Positions 9,045 through 16,814 of a stretch of DNA of 38,436 bases are shown here, in pieces. Under the pieces are notes generated by a model. That model worked only from the letters and a program-made list of their open reading frames with translations. It was not told the origin of the DNA and made no database searches. Every line of letters starts with the position of its first letter. Within the stretch, counting starts at the first letter, position 1. The position numbers and the translations under genes are program-made. Origin of the DNA: Candidatus Didemnitutus sp. (GTDB taxonomy: Bacteria; Verrucomicrobiota; Verrucomicrobiia; Opitutales; Opitutaceae); contig JAUXXD010000134.1 of NCBI GenBank assembly GCA_030681265.1, positions 1 through 38,436 of the forward strand, read 5' to 3'.

Positions 9045-11636
9045 TCACGGCTTCGCCTCCAAGACAGCGCGGAAGCGTTGCAACTTCGCCTGCGCTTGGA
9101 CGGCTCCGCCCAACTTGTGATCAACCACCATCTGGTAAGCGCGCTGCGCTTCGTCGAAACGCCCCGCCTCTTCGAGCGACTGACCGAGTTCGAGCAACGT
9201 GCGCGAAATCCAATAACGCCCCGTCGCCCCGAGCCGCGTCGCCATCGCGCCATCGAGCAAAAACGCATCCACCACCGACCAGTAAATTCTGCGCGCCACC
9301 ACCGCCTGCCCGCGCCGCGCTTGCGCGTAAGCCCACTTGAAGCCCGCTTCGACCCGGAGATCGACGGGGGCCGTCGGCAAATCGTGCAAACGCTCGAAAA
9401 GTGCCGCCGCCGCTTCGTAATTGCCGGGGTTGTTGCCGCCTTGCGCGAACAAACAATCCGCGAGCGCCAACTGCGCGAGAATCACATCGGCATGCTGGCC
9501 GCGATTGTTGATCAAATCTTCATACACGAGACGCGCCGCGCCGAAATCGTTCAGCTTGCGCAGCAGGTCCCCTTGCTTCAGCCGCGCATAGAACACGAGT
9601 TCATCGCGCGGATAACGCGTCACGAGACGCTCCAAACGCTCGAACGCATCACGCAAATTGCGATCCAAACCCAGCCGCTCCGCATAAATCGCCGCCTCGA
9701 AAAGTGCGAACGGCGCATACTCACTCGTGCCATTGGCATCGACCATGTCGACGAGGGTCTTCTCCGCGAGGGCGAGTTCACCGCGTTTCGCCTGCCGCGC
9801 CGCTTGCACAATGTAAGAATACACGGCGACTTTCGCGTCACGATTGGTTGAACGCAGTTGCGCCAGAATCGTCGTCGCCTCCGCATCGCGCCCGAGATCG
9901 AGCAATGCCTGCGCTTTGAGCAAATGCGCCGTGCTCTCCACCTCCGCGCGCAACGCCGCTTCGAGCCGCGCATTCACCAACGCCGCGAGCAATTCGTCCG
10001 CCTGCCGCGTGGCCGCTTCCGGTTGGTCGTTGTCGAAGGAAAGTTTGGCGCGCAACCACAGCAACCGCACGCGCAACTCGTCCGGCACCGGCGTGGGCGC
10101 CGCCGTCAACCGCTCGACGCGGGCCTGCGCTTCCACCACGCGGCCACGCGCCTGCAATTCGCGCACGAGATTCCACTCCGCCTGCCAGCGATTCACGATG
10201 TCGAAAGCCGCGCTACCCGCCATCTCATCGAGCAACACCGCCGCTTCCGTCAAGCGATCCGCCCGCACATCGGAGAGCACGCGTTGAAAAATCAACCCGC
10301 CCGTCGGCATCACTTGCGGCGCCTCGCGTAAGGCGGCGTCGTAGGCATCGGCGGCATTCTTGAAATCGCCGGAGCGGAAAAACGTTTCCGCCAGCAACAC
10401 GCCGAGCTCCGAGCGTTCGCGCCCGGGCGCCAATACGGTGCGCAACTGCGTGCACACATCCGCCGCCGTGCGATAGAGCCGCGCGTCCCACGCCACACTC
10501 AGCCGCACGCCGAGCGCCGCGGCCTTCAACGGCGAACCCGGGAAACGATCCAGCAACGCGCGCGCGTCTTCTTCCGCGATGTTGGCTTGTTTGTCCGCCA
10601 AGGCCGCCTGCGCGCGCACGAGCAACAAATCCTCGATAATCGGGTGCGGGCGCGGAGCGTTAATCAGTTCGCTCAAATCGCGTCGCAGTTGCTGCCGCTC
10701 GGTCGCGGTGCGCGTGCCGCGTGCCAACGCATAGAGTGCGGTGCGCTGCGTTTCCACCCGCTGTCCATCGCGCACTAATTCGCGAAAAGCCCGGCGCGCT
10801 GCGGCACTGCTTTCTCCGGCGATCAATCCGATCAACAAACGAAACTGATCCGCCACATTGCGCTCCGTCGGGGGCAGCGCCGCCAGTTGCCGTTCCAGCA
10901 CGGCGAGCGCGTCGGTAGTGCGGTTCACGCGCGCCAGTCCCGCCGCATAGTAACGTGCCGCGTCGAAGCCCACGCGTTGCCCGACGAAACGCTCCATGTT
11001 GGTGCGCCACGCGTTCAATTCCTGCTCCGTCGGCGTGCTGCCGCGCAAGATCGCCTGCGCTTGCCCAAGCGTGAAGCGCGCGCGCTGCTGATCGGACACC
11101 GCCGCTTGCACGGCTTGTTCATAGAGTGCATTCGCCCGCTGCACCTCGTTGTCAAAATCCGCCACTTGCGCCTGCAAAAAATACCACCAGCCGCGTTCGC
11201 CGGCTGCCAGTTGGTCCGTGAGGATATCGCCGAGTGCCGCCTTGGCCGACGCGCCGCGCCGCGCGTGAATTGCCAGCAAGCCTGCGCGCAAGAGGTAGGA
11301 ACTGCCGCGCGGTCCTTCGATTTTTTGCAGCTCTTGCTCCGCCGCCCGCACATCGCCCGCATCGAGCAGGGCAGTGACAAGCGCGAGTTGCACGCGTGGT
11401 CGCGCCTCGTCGGGCAACGCTGCGTCGGCCAGAATGCCGCGATAATAGCCGGCCGCCACCAGTGGGAAACCGGCCTGCAAGGCGCTGTTGGCGCGCCCTT
11501 CCCCGACGAACCAGCCGCCGGGCACGAGTTCCGCCGCGGCGCGTTCGCTCGCCAACGGACTTTGACTCGCCGGCTGCGCCAGCAGCATCGTCGACCAGAA
11601 ACACGCCCCGCCTATCGCACACACCAATTTTCTCAT
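9045..11636 (-). CDS. Large secreted tetratricopeptide-repeat-like protein of the ExbBD operon
   Basis: An 863-residue protein dominated by alpha-helical hairpin repeats rich in Ala, Leu and Arg, such as AAGYYRGILADAALPDEARPR and ADALLAALV-type units; this looks like TPR or Sel1-like solenoid architecture. I chose the ATG at 11634-11636 because it yields a classic signal peptide (MRKLVCAIGGACFWSTMLLAQ), whereas an in-frame ATG 43 codons upstream would hide it. After export it would lie in the periplasm or on the outer membrane. The final units (GRFDEAQRAYQMVVDHKLGG) resemble YbgF/CpoB-type tail repeats. It is the first gene of the operon, so it probably works with the proton channel. The partner is unknown. 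Confidence 0.85.
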   Translation of the reverse strand: MRKLVCAIGGACFWSTMLLAQPASQSPLASERAAAELVPGGWFVGEGRANSALQAGFPLVAAGYYRGILADAALPDEARPRVQLALVTALLDAGDVRAAEQELQKIEGPRGSSYLLRAGLLAIHARRGASAKAALGDILTDQLAAGERGWWYFLQAQVADFDNEVQRANALYEQAVQAAVSDQQRARFTLGQAQAILRGSTPTEQELNAWRTNMERFVGQRVGFDAARYYAAGLARVNRTTDALAVLERQLAALPPTERNVADQFRLLIGLIAGESSAAARRAFRELVRDGQRVETQRTALYALARGTRTATERQQLRRDLSELINAPRPHPIIEDLLLVRAQAALADKQANIAEEDARALLDRFPGSPLKAAALGVRLSVAWDARLYRTAADVCTQLRTVLAPGRERSELGVLLAETFFRSGDFKNAADAYDAALREAPQVMPTGGLIFQRVLSDVRADRLTEAAVLLDEMAGSAAFDIVNRWQAEWNLVRELQARGRVVEAQARVERLTAAPTPVPDELRVRLLWLRAKLSFDNDQPEAATRQADELLAALVNARLEAALRAEVESTAHLLKAQALLDLGRDAEATTILAQLRSTNRDAKVAVYSYIVQAARQAKRGELALAEKTLVDMVDANGTSEYAPFALFEAAIYAERLGLDRNLRDAFERLERLVTRYPRDELVFYARLKQGDLLRKLNDFGAARLVYEDLINNRGQHADVILAQLALADCLFAQGGNNPGNYEAAAALFERLHDLPTAPVDLRVEAGFKWAYAQARRGQAVVARRIYWSVVDAFLLDGAMATRLGATGRYWISRTLLELGQSLEEAGRFDEAQRAYQMVVDHKLGGAVQAQAKLQRFRAVLEAKP

Positions 11637-11782
11637 GAGCGGAGCGAGCGTGCGCGGCGCCGCGACAACTGGCAAGCTCGGCATCCAAACCCCGGCCCGC
11701 TGTGTAACTGAATACTGCTCGCACATCGCGAATGAATGGGACAACAATCCGCCCGTTTCGTTCAACCTTACTTACTCCGACC

Positions 11783-12373
11783 ATGATTACTTATCTCATT
11801 CTCGCTGGTGTTGCCTTGGTCTTGTTCTTCTGGATCGCGGGCTCCTACAACGCTCTCGTCACGCTGCGCAACCGCTTCAAAAACGCCTTCGCGCAAATTG
11901 ATGTGCAGCTGAAGCGCCGCTATGACCTCATCCCGAATCTCGTCGAGACGGCCAAAGGTTACATGAAACACGAGCGCGAAACGCTCGAAGCCGTCATCGC
12001 CGCGCGCAACACCGCCTACGCCGCCTCGAAAGCCGCCGCCGCCAACCCCGCCGATGGCAGCGCCGTCAAAGGCCTGATGGGCGCCGAAGCCGGACTCGGT
12101 GGCGCACTCTCCCGCCTCATGGTCGTGGCCGAACAATATCCCGAACTGAAGGCCAACCAAAACATGATGCAGCTCACCGAAGAGCTGACTTCGACGGAGA
12201 ATAAAATCTCGTTCTCCCGCCAAGCCTTCAACGACGCCGTAACCGCCTTCAACACCAAGCGCGAACTCTTCCCGACCAACCTCATCGCGGGCATGTTCAA
12301 CTTCAGCGAAGCACAACTCTTCGAAGTGGACAGCGCCAGCGAACGGCAGGCGCCGCAGGTGAAGTTCACCTAA
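11783..12373 (+). CDS. lemA: LemA family membrane protein
   Basis: Conserved bacterial protein of unclear biochemical role, usually found beside a membrane protease. The 196-residue product has one N-terminal transmembrane helix (MITYLILAGVALVLFFWIAG) and then the LemA helical domain, with the family segments YNALVTLRNRFKNAFAQIDV, LKRRYDLIPNLVETAKGYM, TENKISFSRQAFNDAV and ending near FNFSEAQLFEVD. The ATG at 11783 is preferred over one 17 codons upstream because it starts directly at the membrane helix. It is divergent from the TPR gene and about 95 bp upstream of an M48 metalloprotease, which is the usual pairing. Confidence 0.93.
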   Translation: MITYLILAGVALVLFFWIAGSYNALVTLRNRFKNAFAQIDVQLKRRYDLIPNLVETAKGYMKHERETLEAVIAARNTAYAASKAAAANPADGSAVKGLMGAEAGLGGALSRLMVVAEQYPELKANQNMMQLTEELTSTENKISFSRQAFNDAVTAFNTKRELFPTNLIAGMFNFSEAQLFEVDSASERQAPQVKFT

Positions 12374-12380
12374 GCAAAGG

Positions 12381-12467
12381 AGTGGGTAGTGAGTAGCAAG
12401 TAGCGAGCATCGCGCCAACGGACTTCCGACTACTCGCTCCCGCCTACCCGCTCCTCGCTCCCGCTAC
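12381..12467 (+). repeat. GAGTAG/CTACTC inverted low-complexity repeat between lemA and the protease gene
   Basis: The 95-bp gap contains short tandem GTAG-type units on its left (12381-12407) and CTACTC/CTCGCT-type units on its right (12430-12467). GAGTAG at 12391-12396 can pair with CTACTC at 12430-12435, and GGGTAG at 12384-12389 with CTACCC at 12444-12449, so a hairpin is possible. There is no U-tract, so it does not look like a normal terminator. Confidence 0.5.
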
Positions 12468-12468
12468 C

Positions 12469-14418
12469 ATGGATTTCTTTGAAGCCCAGGCCCGCGCCCG
12501 CAATCGGACGAACCGGCTCGTGCTGCTCTTCGTGGCCGCGGTGCTCGGCACGATCGGCGCGGGTTATTTGGCCGCGCTTTTCATTCATGGTTCGATGGTG
12601 CGCCAAGAAGCTAGTTTTGGCGCAACGTCTCCTTGGCTCTATTGGAACGCGGACCTCTTCATACCCGTCGCGCTCATCACGGTGGCGGTTGTGGGAGTGG
12701 CATCGTTAATCAAGTGGACGCAGATGCGCGCCGGCGGGGCGGCCATCGCCGCTTCAGTCGGTGGCCGCGCCATCAGCCCGCAAACCACCGATCTGCACGA
12801 GCGTCGTTTGCTCAACATCGTCGAGGAAATGGCGATCGCGTCCGGCGTGCCCATCCCCGCCGTCTTCGTGCTCGAAGGCGAACAAAGCATCAACGCCTTC
12901 GCCGCCGGACTGAAAACCACCGACGCCGCCGTGGCGGTCACCCGCGGCACAATGGAAAAACTCAGCCGCGACGAACTCCAAGCCGTCGTCGCGCACGAGT
13001 TCAGTCACATTCTCAACGGCGACATGCGGCTCAACGTCAAGTTGTCCGCCATCGTCTTTGGCATCCTCGTGATCGGCATCATGGGGCGCGGCCTCTTGTA
13101 TTCACTCGGCCGCGGACGCGTGCGCGGTGGTGGCGGCAAAGATAAGGGCGGCGGCATCGCCTTCCTCCTCGCGATCGGAATCGCCCTGATGATTGTCGGT
13201 TACATCGGCTATTTTTTCGGACGCCTCATTCAGGCCGCCGTGTCGCGGCAGCGTGAGTTTCTCGCCGATGCGTCCGCCGTGCAATTCACGCGCAACCCCG
13301 CCGGCATTTCAGGCGCATTGAAGAAAATCGGCGGCTACGCGCTCGGCTCACAAATGACCCACGCCAACTCCGCCGAGATCGGCCATTTCTTTTTCGCGCA
13401 AGGTTTCCGCTCCAACTTCGGCGGCCTCTGGGCCACCCACCCGCCGCTCGCAGATCGTGTGCTCGCCGTCGAGCCGCGCTGGGATGGCAAATTTTTTGAG
13501 CCACCTGCCGTCGTCGATGTTGCGCGCGAGTCATTCGCCTCCGCCAAAATTGGCGGCACCCCGCCGCTGCATCGCGAAGTCCTGCCATCGGCGCGCATTC
13601 CGTTTGTGCCGATGGCCGTCATCGCGGAAATCGGCGCGTTGACCGAGGCGCATTTCCAGCGCGCGCAAACAGCGCTCGCCGCCATTCCCGAATCATTGCG
13701 CACCGCGGCGCATGACCCATTGCGTGCGGCAGCGCTTGTTTACGCGCTGCTCCTCGATGCCACCGAGCCCACGCAGGCGAAACAATGCGGCCTCATCACC
13801 CACCACGCCGGCGACGCCACCGCCGAAACCACGCGCGCGCTGCATCCCGCGACGCTCACCGTCGAACCGAGCGGCCGCCTGCCCTTGTTGCAACTTTGCC
13901 TGCCGACGCTCCGCACCTTGTCGCGCGAAGCGCTCGCTCAATTTGTCACCACGCTCGACGAGCTCATCCACGCCGACGGCCAGGTTTCGCCCTTCGAATT
14001 TGCGTTGCAGAAGATGCTCGTGCACCAACTCGAAGCGTTGCGCACGCCGTCGGCCGCCGTGGCGTTTCATTCGTTTAAAGCCGTCGAAAAGGACATCGCC
14101 GTCGTGCTTTCGGCTTTGGCCTATTTAGGCAGTGGTGATGACCGCGACGCCGTTCGTCGTGCCTTCGGCATGGGCGCGCATCAAGTTAAGCTCCTCGACG
14201 AGCTGGCATTGCTCCCGCGCCCAGCGTGCGGCCTCACGCAACTCGACGCCGCACTCACGCGCCTCGCGCAAAGTTCGCTACCGATTAAACAACGGGTGCT
14301 CGCCGCCGCGGCGCACGCCATCGGCGCCGACGGCACCGTGACAATCGAGGAAGGCGAACTCTACCGCGCCATCGCCGCGAGTCTCGATTGTCCTGCGCCT
14401 GCGTTGGCTGGCGCTTGA
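12469..14418 (+). CDS. M48 family membrane zinc metalloprotease with C-terminal TerB-like domain
   Basis: Likely membrane-bound protease (HtpX/Ste24-like) that clips or degrades membrane proteins. The 649-residue protein has membrane helices at about 17-40 and 62-82, then the catalytic HEFSH motif (His176, Glu177, His180) and a Glu at about 263 in QREFLADAS as the third zinc ligand. Two more helices lie at about 192-212 and 230-252. The family is usually 280-330 residues; here about 320 further residues form a soluble tail. Segments such as LDELIHADGQVSPFEFALQ and AHAIGADGTVTIEEGELY near residues 500-520 and 620-640 resemble TerB/DjlA acidic helical units. It is paired with lemA upstream. Confidence 0.9.
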   Translation: MDFFEAQARARNRTNRLVLLFVAAVLGTIGAGYLAALFIHGSMVRQEASFGATSPWLYWNADLFIPVALITVAVVGVASLIKWTQMRAGGAAIAASVGGRAISPQTTDLHERRLLNIVEEMAIASGVPIPAVFVLEGEQSINAFAAGLKTTDAAVAVTRGTMEKLSRDELQAVVAHEFSHILNGDMRLNVKLSAIVFGILVIGIMGRGLLYSLGRGRVRGGGGKDKGGGIAFLLAIGIALMIVGYIGYFFGRLIQAAVSRQREFLADASAVQFTRNPAGISGALKKIGGYALGSQMTHANSAEIGHFFFAQGFRSNFGGLWATHPPLADRVLAVEPRWDGKFFEPPAVVDVARESFASAKIGGTPPLHREVLPSARIPFVPMAVIAEIGALTEAHFQRAQTALAAIPESLRTAAHDPLRAAALVYALLLDATEPTQAKQCGLITHHAGDATAETTRALHPATLTVEPSGRLPLLQLCLPTLRTLSREALAQFVTTLDELIHADGQVSPFEFALQKMLVHQLEALRTPSAAVAFHSFKAVEKDIAVVLSALAYLGSGDDRDAVRRAFGMGAHQVKLLDELALLPRPACGLTQLDAALTRLAQSSLPIKQRVLAAAAHAIGADGTVTIEEGELYRAIAASLDCPAPALAGA

Positions 14419-14441
14419 GCAAGGCGCAGCGCGCGGACACG

Positions 14442-14741
14442 TTAGTGCCGGATCTGGTTGATCAAAATCGCCAGCACGACGGAGCCCAATAGAACACCCC
14501 GCGCGATCACGACGCGTTGCTTTTCTACCGGCAGCCACGTGGTTTCCTTTCTCGCCAGCCAACGGAAAAGCAGCGCCGGCAAAATCACGACGTAGAGCCA
14601 ATGCACGCCGAGCGAGGTCAGCAGTTTGCCCACCCCACCCGCCACCGACGCACCGAGCACGAACGAGGCGAACAACACCGCAAACGTCACGCTGTGCCCG
14701 CGCAAGCCGCGCCAAAACCATGCGATTGCGCCGATTTCCAT
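14442..14741 (-). CDS. Small hydrophobic membrane protein, unknown
   Basis: Not recognised as a named family. The 99-residue product begins at the ATG at 14739-14741; the frame continues upstream, but that part overlaps sufE on the other strand and reads as shadow sequence. It has probable transmembrane helices at about residues 18-38 and 45-65, and a third at about 82-97. It converges with the protease gene (23 bp gap) and is divergent from sufE, whose start lies 64 bp away. Length and membrane content are clear; function is not. Confidence 0.6.
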   Translation of the reverse strand: MEIGAIAWFWRGLRGHSVTFAVLFASFVLGASVAGGVGKLLTSLGVHWLYVVILPALLFRWLARKETTWLPVEKQRVVIARGVLLGSVVLAILINQIRH

Positions 14742-14805
14742 GCGCGCAACTTCGCGCAGCCGACCACGGCTTGCAAGCCGCGCCTGGGTCCGCACGCTTG
14801 ACCGC

Positions 14806-15222
14806 GTGAACCTGGCGGAAAAACAGCAACAGTTGCTCGAAGATCTCCTGCTCATCGAAGATGCGCAGGAGCGCCTTTCGGTGATCGTCGCGCGCGCGGG
14901 CAAGCCGCCCGCCCTCACTCCCGAAGAGCGCACCGACGCGCGACGCGTGCCGGGTTGCGTTTCGCTGGTGTGGCTCGTGCCGACAATCACGGATGGACGT
15001 TGCCACTTCCGCTGCGAAGCTGACTCGCCGGTCGTGCGCGGACTCGTGCAGCTGTTGTGCGAACTTTACAGCAAATGCCCGCCGCAGGAAATCGTCGCCG
15101 TCGAACCGACGCTCATCGAAGGTTTGGGTTTGCCGCGTCAACTTTCGCCAACGCGCCTCAACGGACTGCGCAGCGTGCGGGCGTGCATTCGCGATTTCGC
15201 GGCGCGGCAGCTCCACGCATAA
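14806..15222 (+). CDS. sufE: SufE-like cysteine desulfurase sulfur acceptor
   Basis: Accepts persulfide sulfur from a SufS-type cysteine desulfurase for iron-sulfur cluster assembly. Starting at GTG (14806-14808) gives 138 residues, the family length, and puts the acceptor Cys at residue 51 in RVPGCVSLVWL, which coincides with the active Cys51 of E. coli SufE. An upstream ATG would add unrelated sequence overlapping the divergent membrane gene. The rest matches the fold, with DSPVVRGLVQLLCELYSKCPPQEI and the closing RACIRDFAARQL. No SufS gene lies nearby in this window. Confidence 0.85.
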   Translation: MNLAEKQQQLLEDLLLIEDAQERLSVIVARAGKPPALTPEERTDARRVPGCVSLVWLVPTITDGRCHFRCEADSPVVRGLVQLLCELYSKCPPQEIVAVEPTLIEGLGLPRQLSPTRLNGLRSVRACIRDFAARQLHA

Positions 15223-15231
15223 CCCGTGCGT

Positions 15232-15684
15232 TTACGGTCCGAGTAGTTTTGTGTCGGAGCCCGGCCCGCCTTCGTCGTCCCAGCCACCGGAAAGAACCGG
15301 TTGGCGCGCCTCGAGAAAACGCCGCCCATGCGCGTATTCCCAGAGCCAGCAGCATCCGTCAAAGCGATCGTGCACTAACATGAACTCCGGCGGCACCTCC
15401 TCCGACTTGCTGCGAATGCTGAAGCGATTCTCGGTGATACGCTCAACGATTTCGCGCACGCTGCGCAGCAGCGGCACATCATCCAGCGTCACACTCCAGT
15501 GGCCGGACACCACAATGGGAAAAGCGCCGGCAAAATAGTAGCCAATGAACCGCGTCGGATCGTAGCGTCCCGTGATGCCGAGGCGGCGGGCGTGTTCCTC
15601 TACTGCCTCGATGAACTTCACCCGCTTCGCGAGATCGCGCGGGAGTCGTAGTTCAGGTAATTCGATGAGTAGATTGTCCGTCAT
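15232..15684 (-). CDS. Conserved-looking hypothetical soluble protein (150 aa)
   Basis: I do not recognise this family. The chosen ATG (15682-15684) gives 150 residues; the frame stays open far upstream, but that part is antisense to the tatD gene. The product contains an N-terminal helix (RDLAKRVKFIEAVEEHARRLG) and an aromatic central stretch (FIGYYFAGAFPIVVSGHWSVTL). A second helix (VREIVERITENRFSIR) and a tail with DRFDGCCWLWEYAHGRRFLEA follow. No signal peptide or membrane helix is seen. It converges on sufE with only 9 bp between stops and is divergent from tatD. Confidence 0.6.
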   Translation of the reverse strand: MTDNLLIELPELRLPRDLAKRVKFIEAVEEHARRLGITGRYDPTRFIGYYFAGAFPIVVSGHWSVTLDDVPLLRSVREIVERITENRFSIRSKSEEVPPEFMLVHDRFDGCCWLWEYAHGRRFLEARQPVLSGGWDDEGGPGSDTKLLGP

Positions 15685-15795
15685 GGACGTGGTTCCTTCC
15701 GTGGTTGCCCTCCATAACGGCACCAGTGCGCCTGAGTTTAGCCCGGGGTTTGCTTTCGGCTGTTTTCTCTTCTGCCAAACCGCTACCGTGCGACC

Positions 15796-16641
15796 GTGCC
15801 GCCGCTCTTCGACGCTCATAATCACTTGCAGGACGACTGGTTGACGCCACACCTCGCGTCGATCGACACCGACCTGCGCGCGTGCGGCGTGCAACGCGTG
15901 GTCGTCAACGGCACTTGCGAAAACGATTGGTCCGCCGTCGCCGCCCTCGCCAAGCGTTTCGCGTGGGTATTGCCCAGTTACGGCGTGCATCCGTGGGACG
16001 CGGGCAATCGCAGCGCGAACTGGCTCACTACTCTCCAAGCGCAACTCGCCGCCGATCCGCGCGCGGGCGTCGGCGAGATCGGCCTTGATCGTTGGATCCT
16101 CGACAGCGCAAAACCCGACGATCCCCGTCTCGCCGGTCTGCGTCGCGCGCCGCTCGGGGAGCAGGGTGAAGTTTTCCTCAAACAACTGGCGCTCGCCGCC
16201 ACCGAGAATCGCCCCGTGTCGATCCATTGTTTGCAAGCGTTTGGGGCGCTCGCCGGTTTGCTGCGACACGTCAACACCCCCGCGCGCGGTTTTCTGCTGC
16301 ACGCCTACGGTGGTCCGGCGGAAATGGTCGCCGCCTTCGCCGAGCGCGGCGCATATTTTTCGTTCAACGGTTCCTTCCTCGCGCCGCGTCACGAGGCGCG
16401 ACGCGCCGCTTTTCGCGTTGTGCCGGCGGAGCGACTGCTCGTGGAAACCGACGCGCCCGCGATACCGTTGCCCGCGGAACTCGCGCAATTTGTGCTGCCT
16501 CCTTCGTCCGACGGTGGGGCGATCAATCATCCCGCAAACCTCCGCGCCACGTATGCCGCGCTCGCGGAGTTGCGCGGCGTATCGCTCGCGCAATTGACCG
16601 CGCAAGTCGCGGAAAATTTTTCGCGTTACTTCATCGCATAG
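15796..16641 (+). CDS. TatD family metal-dependent hydrolase
   Basis: Probable metal-dependent deoxyribonuclease-type hydrolase with a TIM-barrel fold. Starting at GTG (15796-15798) gives 281 residues, near the family norm of 260-270. Metal-ligand motifs appear in order: DAHNHL (about 6-11), GVHPWD (about 63-68), GEIGLD (about 93-98), SIHCLQ, LHAYGG and VETDAPA (near residue 220). The DXH pattern is retained in the first motif. No neighbouring partner gene is obvious. The exact substrate is not predictable from sequence; E. coli TatD paralogs act on DNA ends. Confidence 0.87.
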   Translation: MPPLFDAHNHLQDDWLTPHLASIDTDLRACGVQRVVVNGTCENDWSAVAALAKRFAWVLPSYGVHPWDAGNRSANWLTTLQAQLAADPRAGVGEIGLDRWILDSAKPDDPRLAGLRRAPLGEQGEVFLKQLALAATENRPVSIHCLQAFGALAGLLRHVNTPARGFLLHAYGGPAEMVAAFAERGAYFSFNGSFLAPRHEARRAAFRVVPAERLLVETDAPAIPLPAELAQFVLPPSSDGGAINHPANLRATYAALAELRGVSLAQLTAQVAENFSRYFIA

Positions 16642-16814
16642 CGAAATTCCCCCTGTAGCTGCGCGCCAAAGCGCAAGCGAATGGCAAGAAACCGTCTTTT
16701 TACATGACGGGGAAATATCCGCAAAAGCCGATTCGGCCCTTCCCATCCGTCGCGGAATCCGAGGTAATCCTTGTTCGTTCGTCCCCCTACGCAGCGCGGC
16801 GCGCGACCTTTATT

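Noticed and set aside
11637-11782. Promoters in the divergent gap of the TPR gene and lemA
   Set aside because: No -35/-10 pair with acceptable spacing could be supported on either strand.
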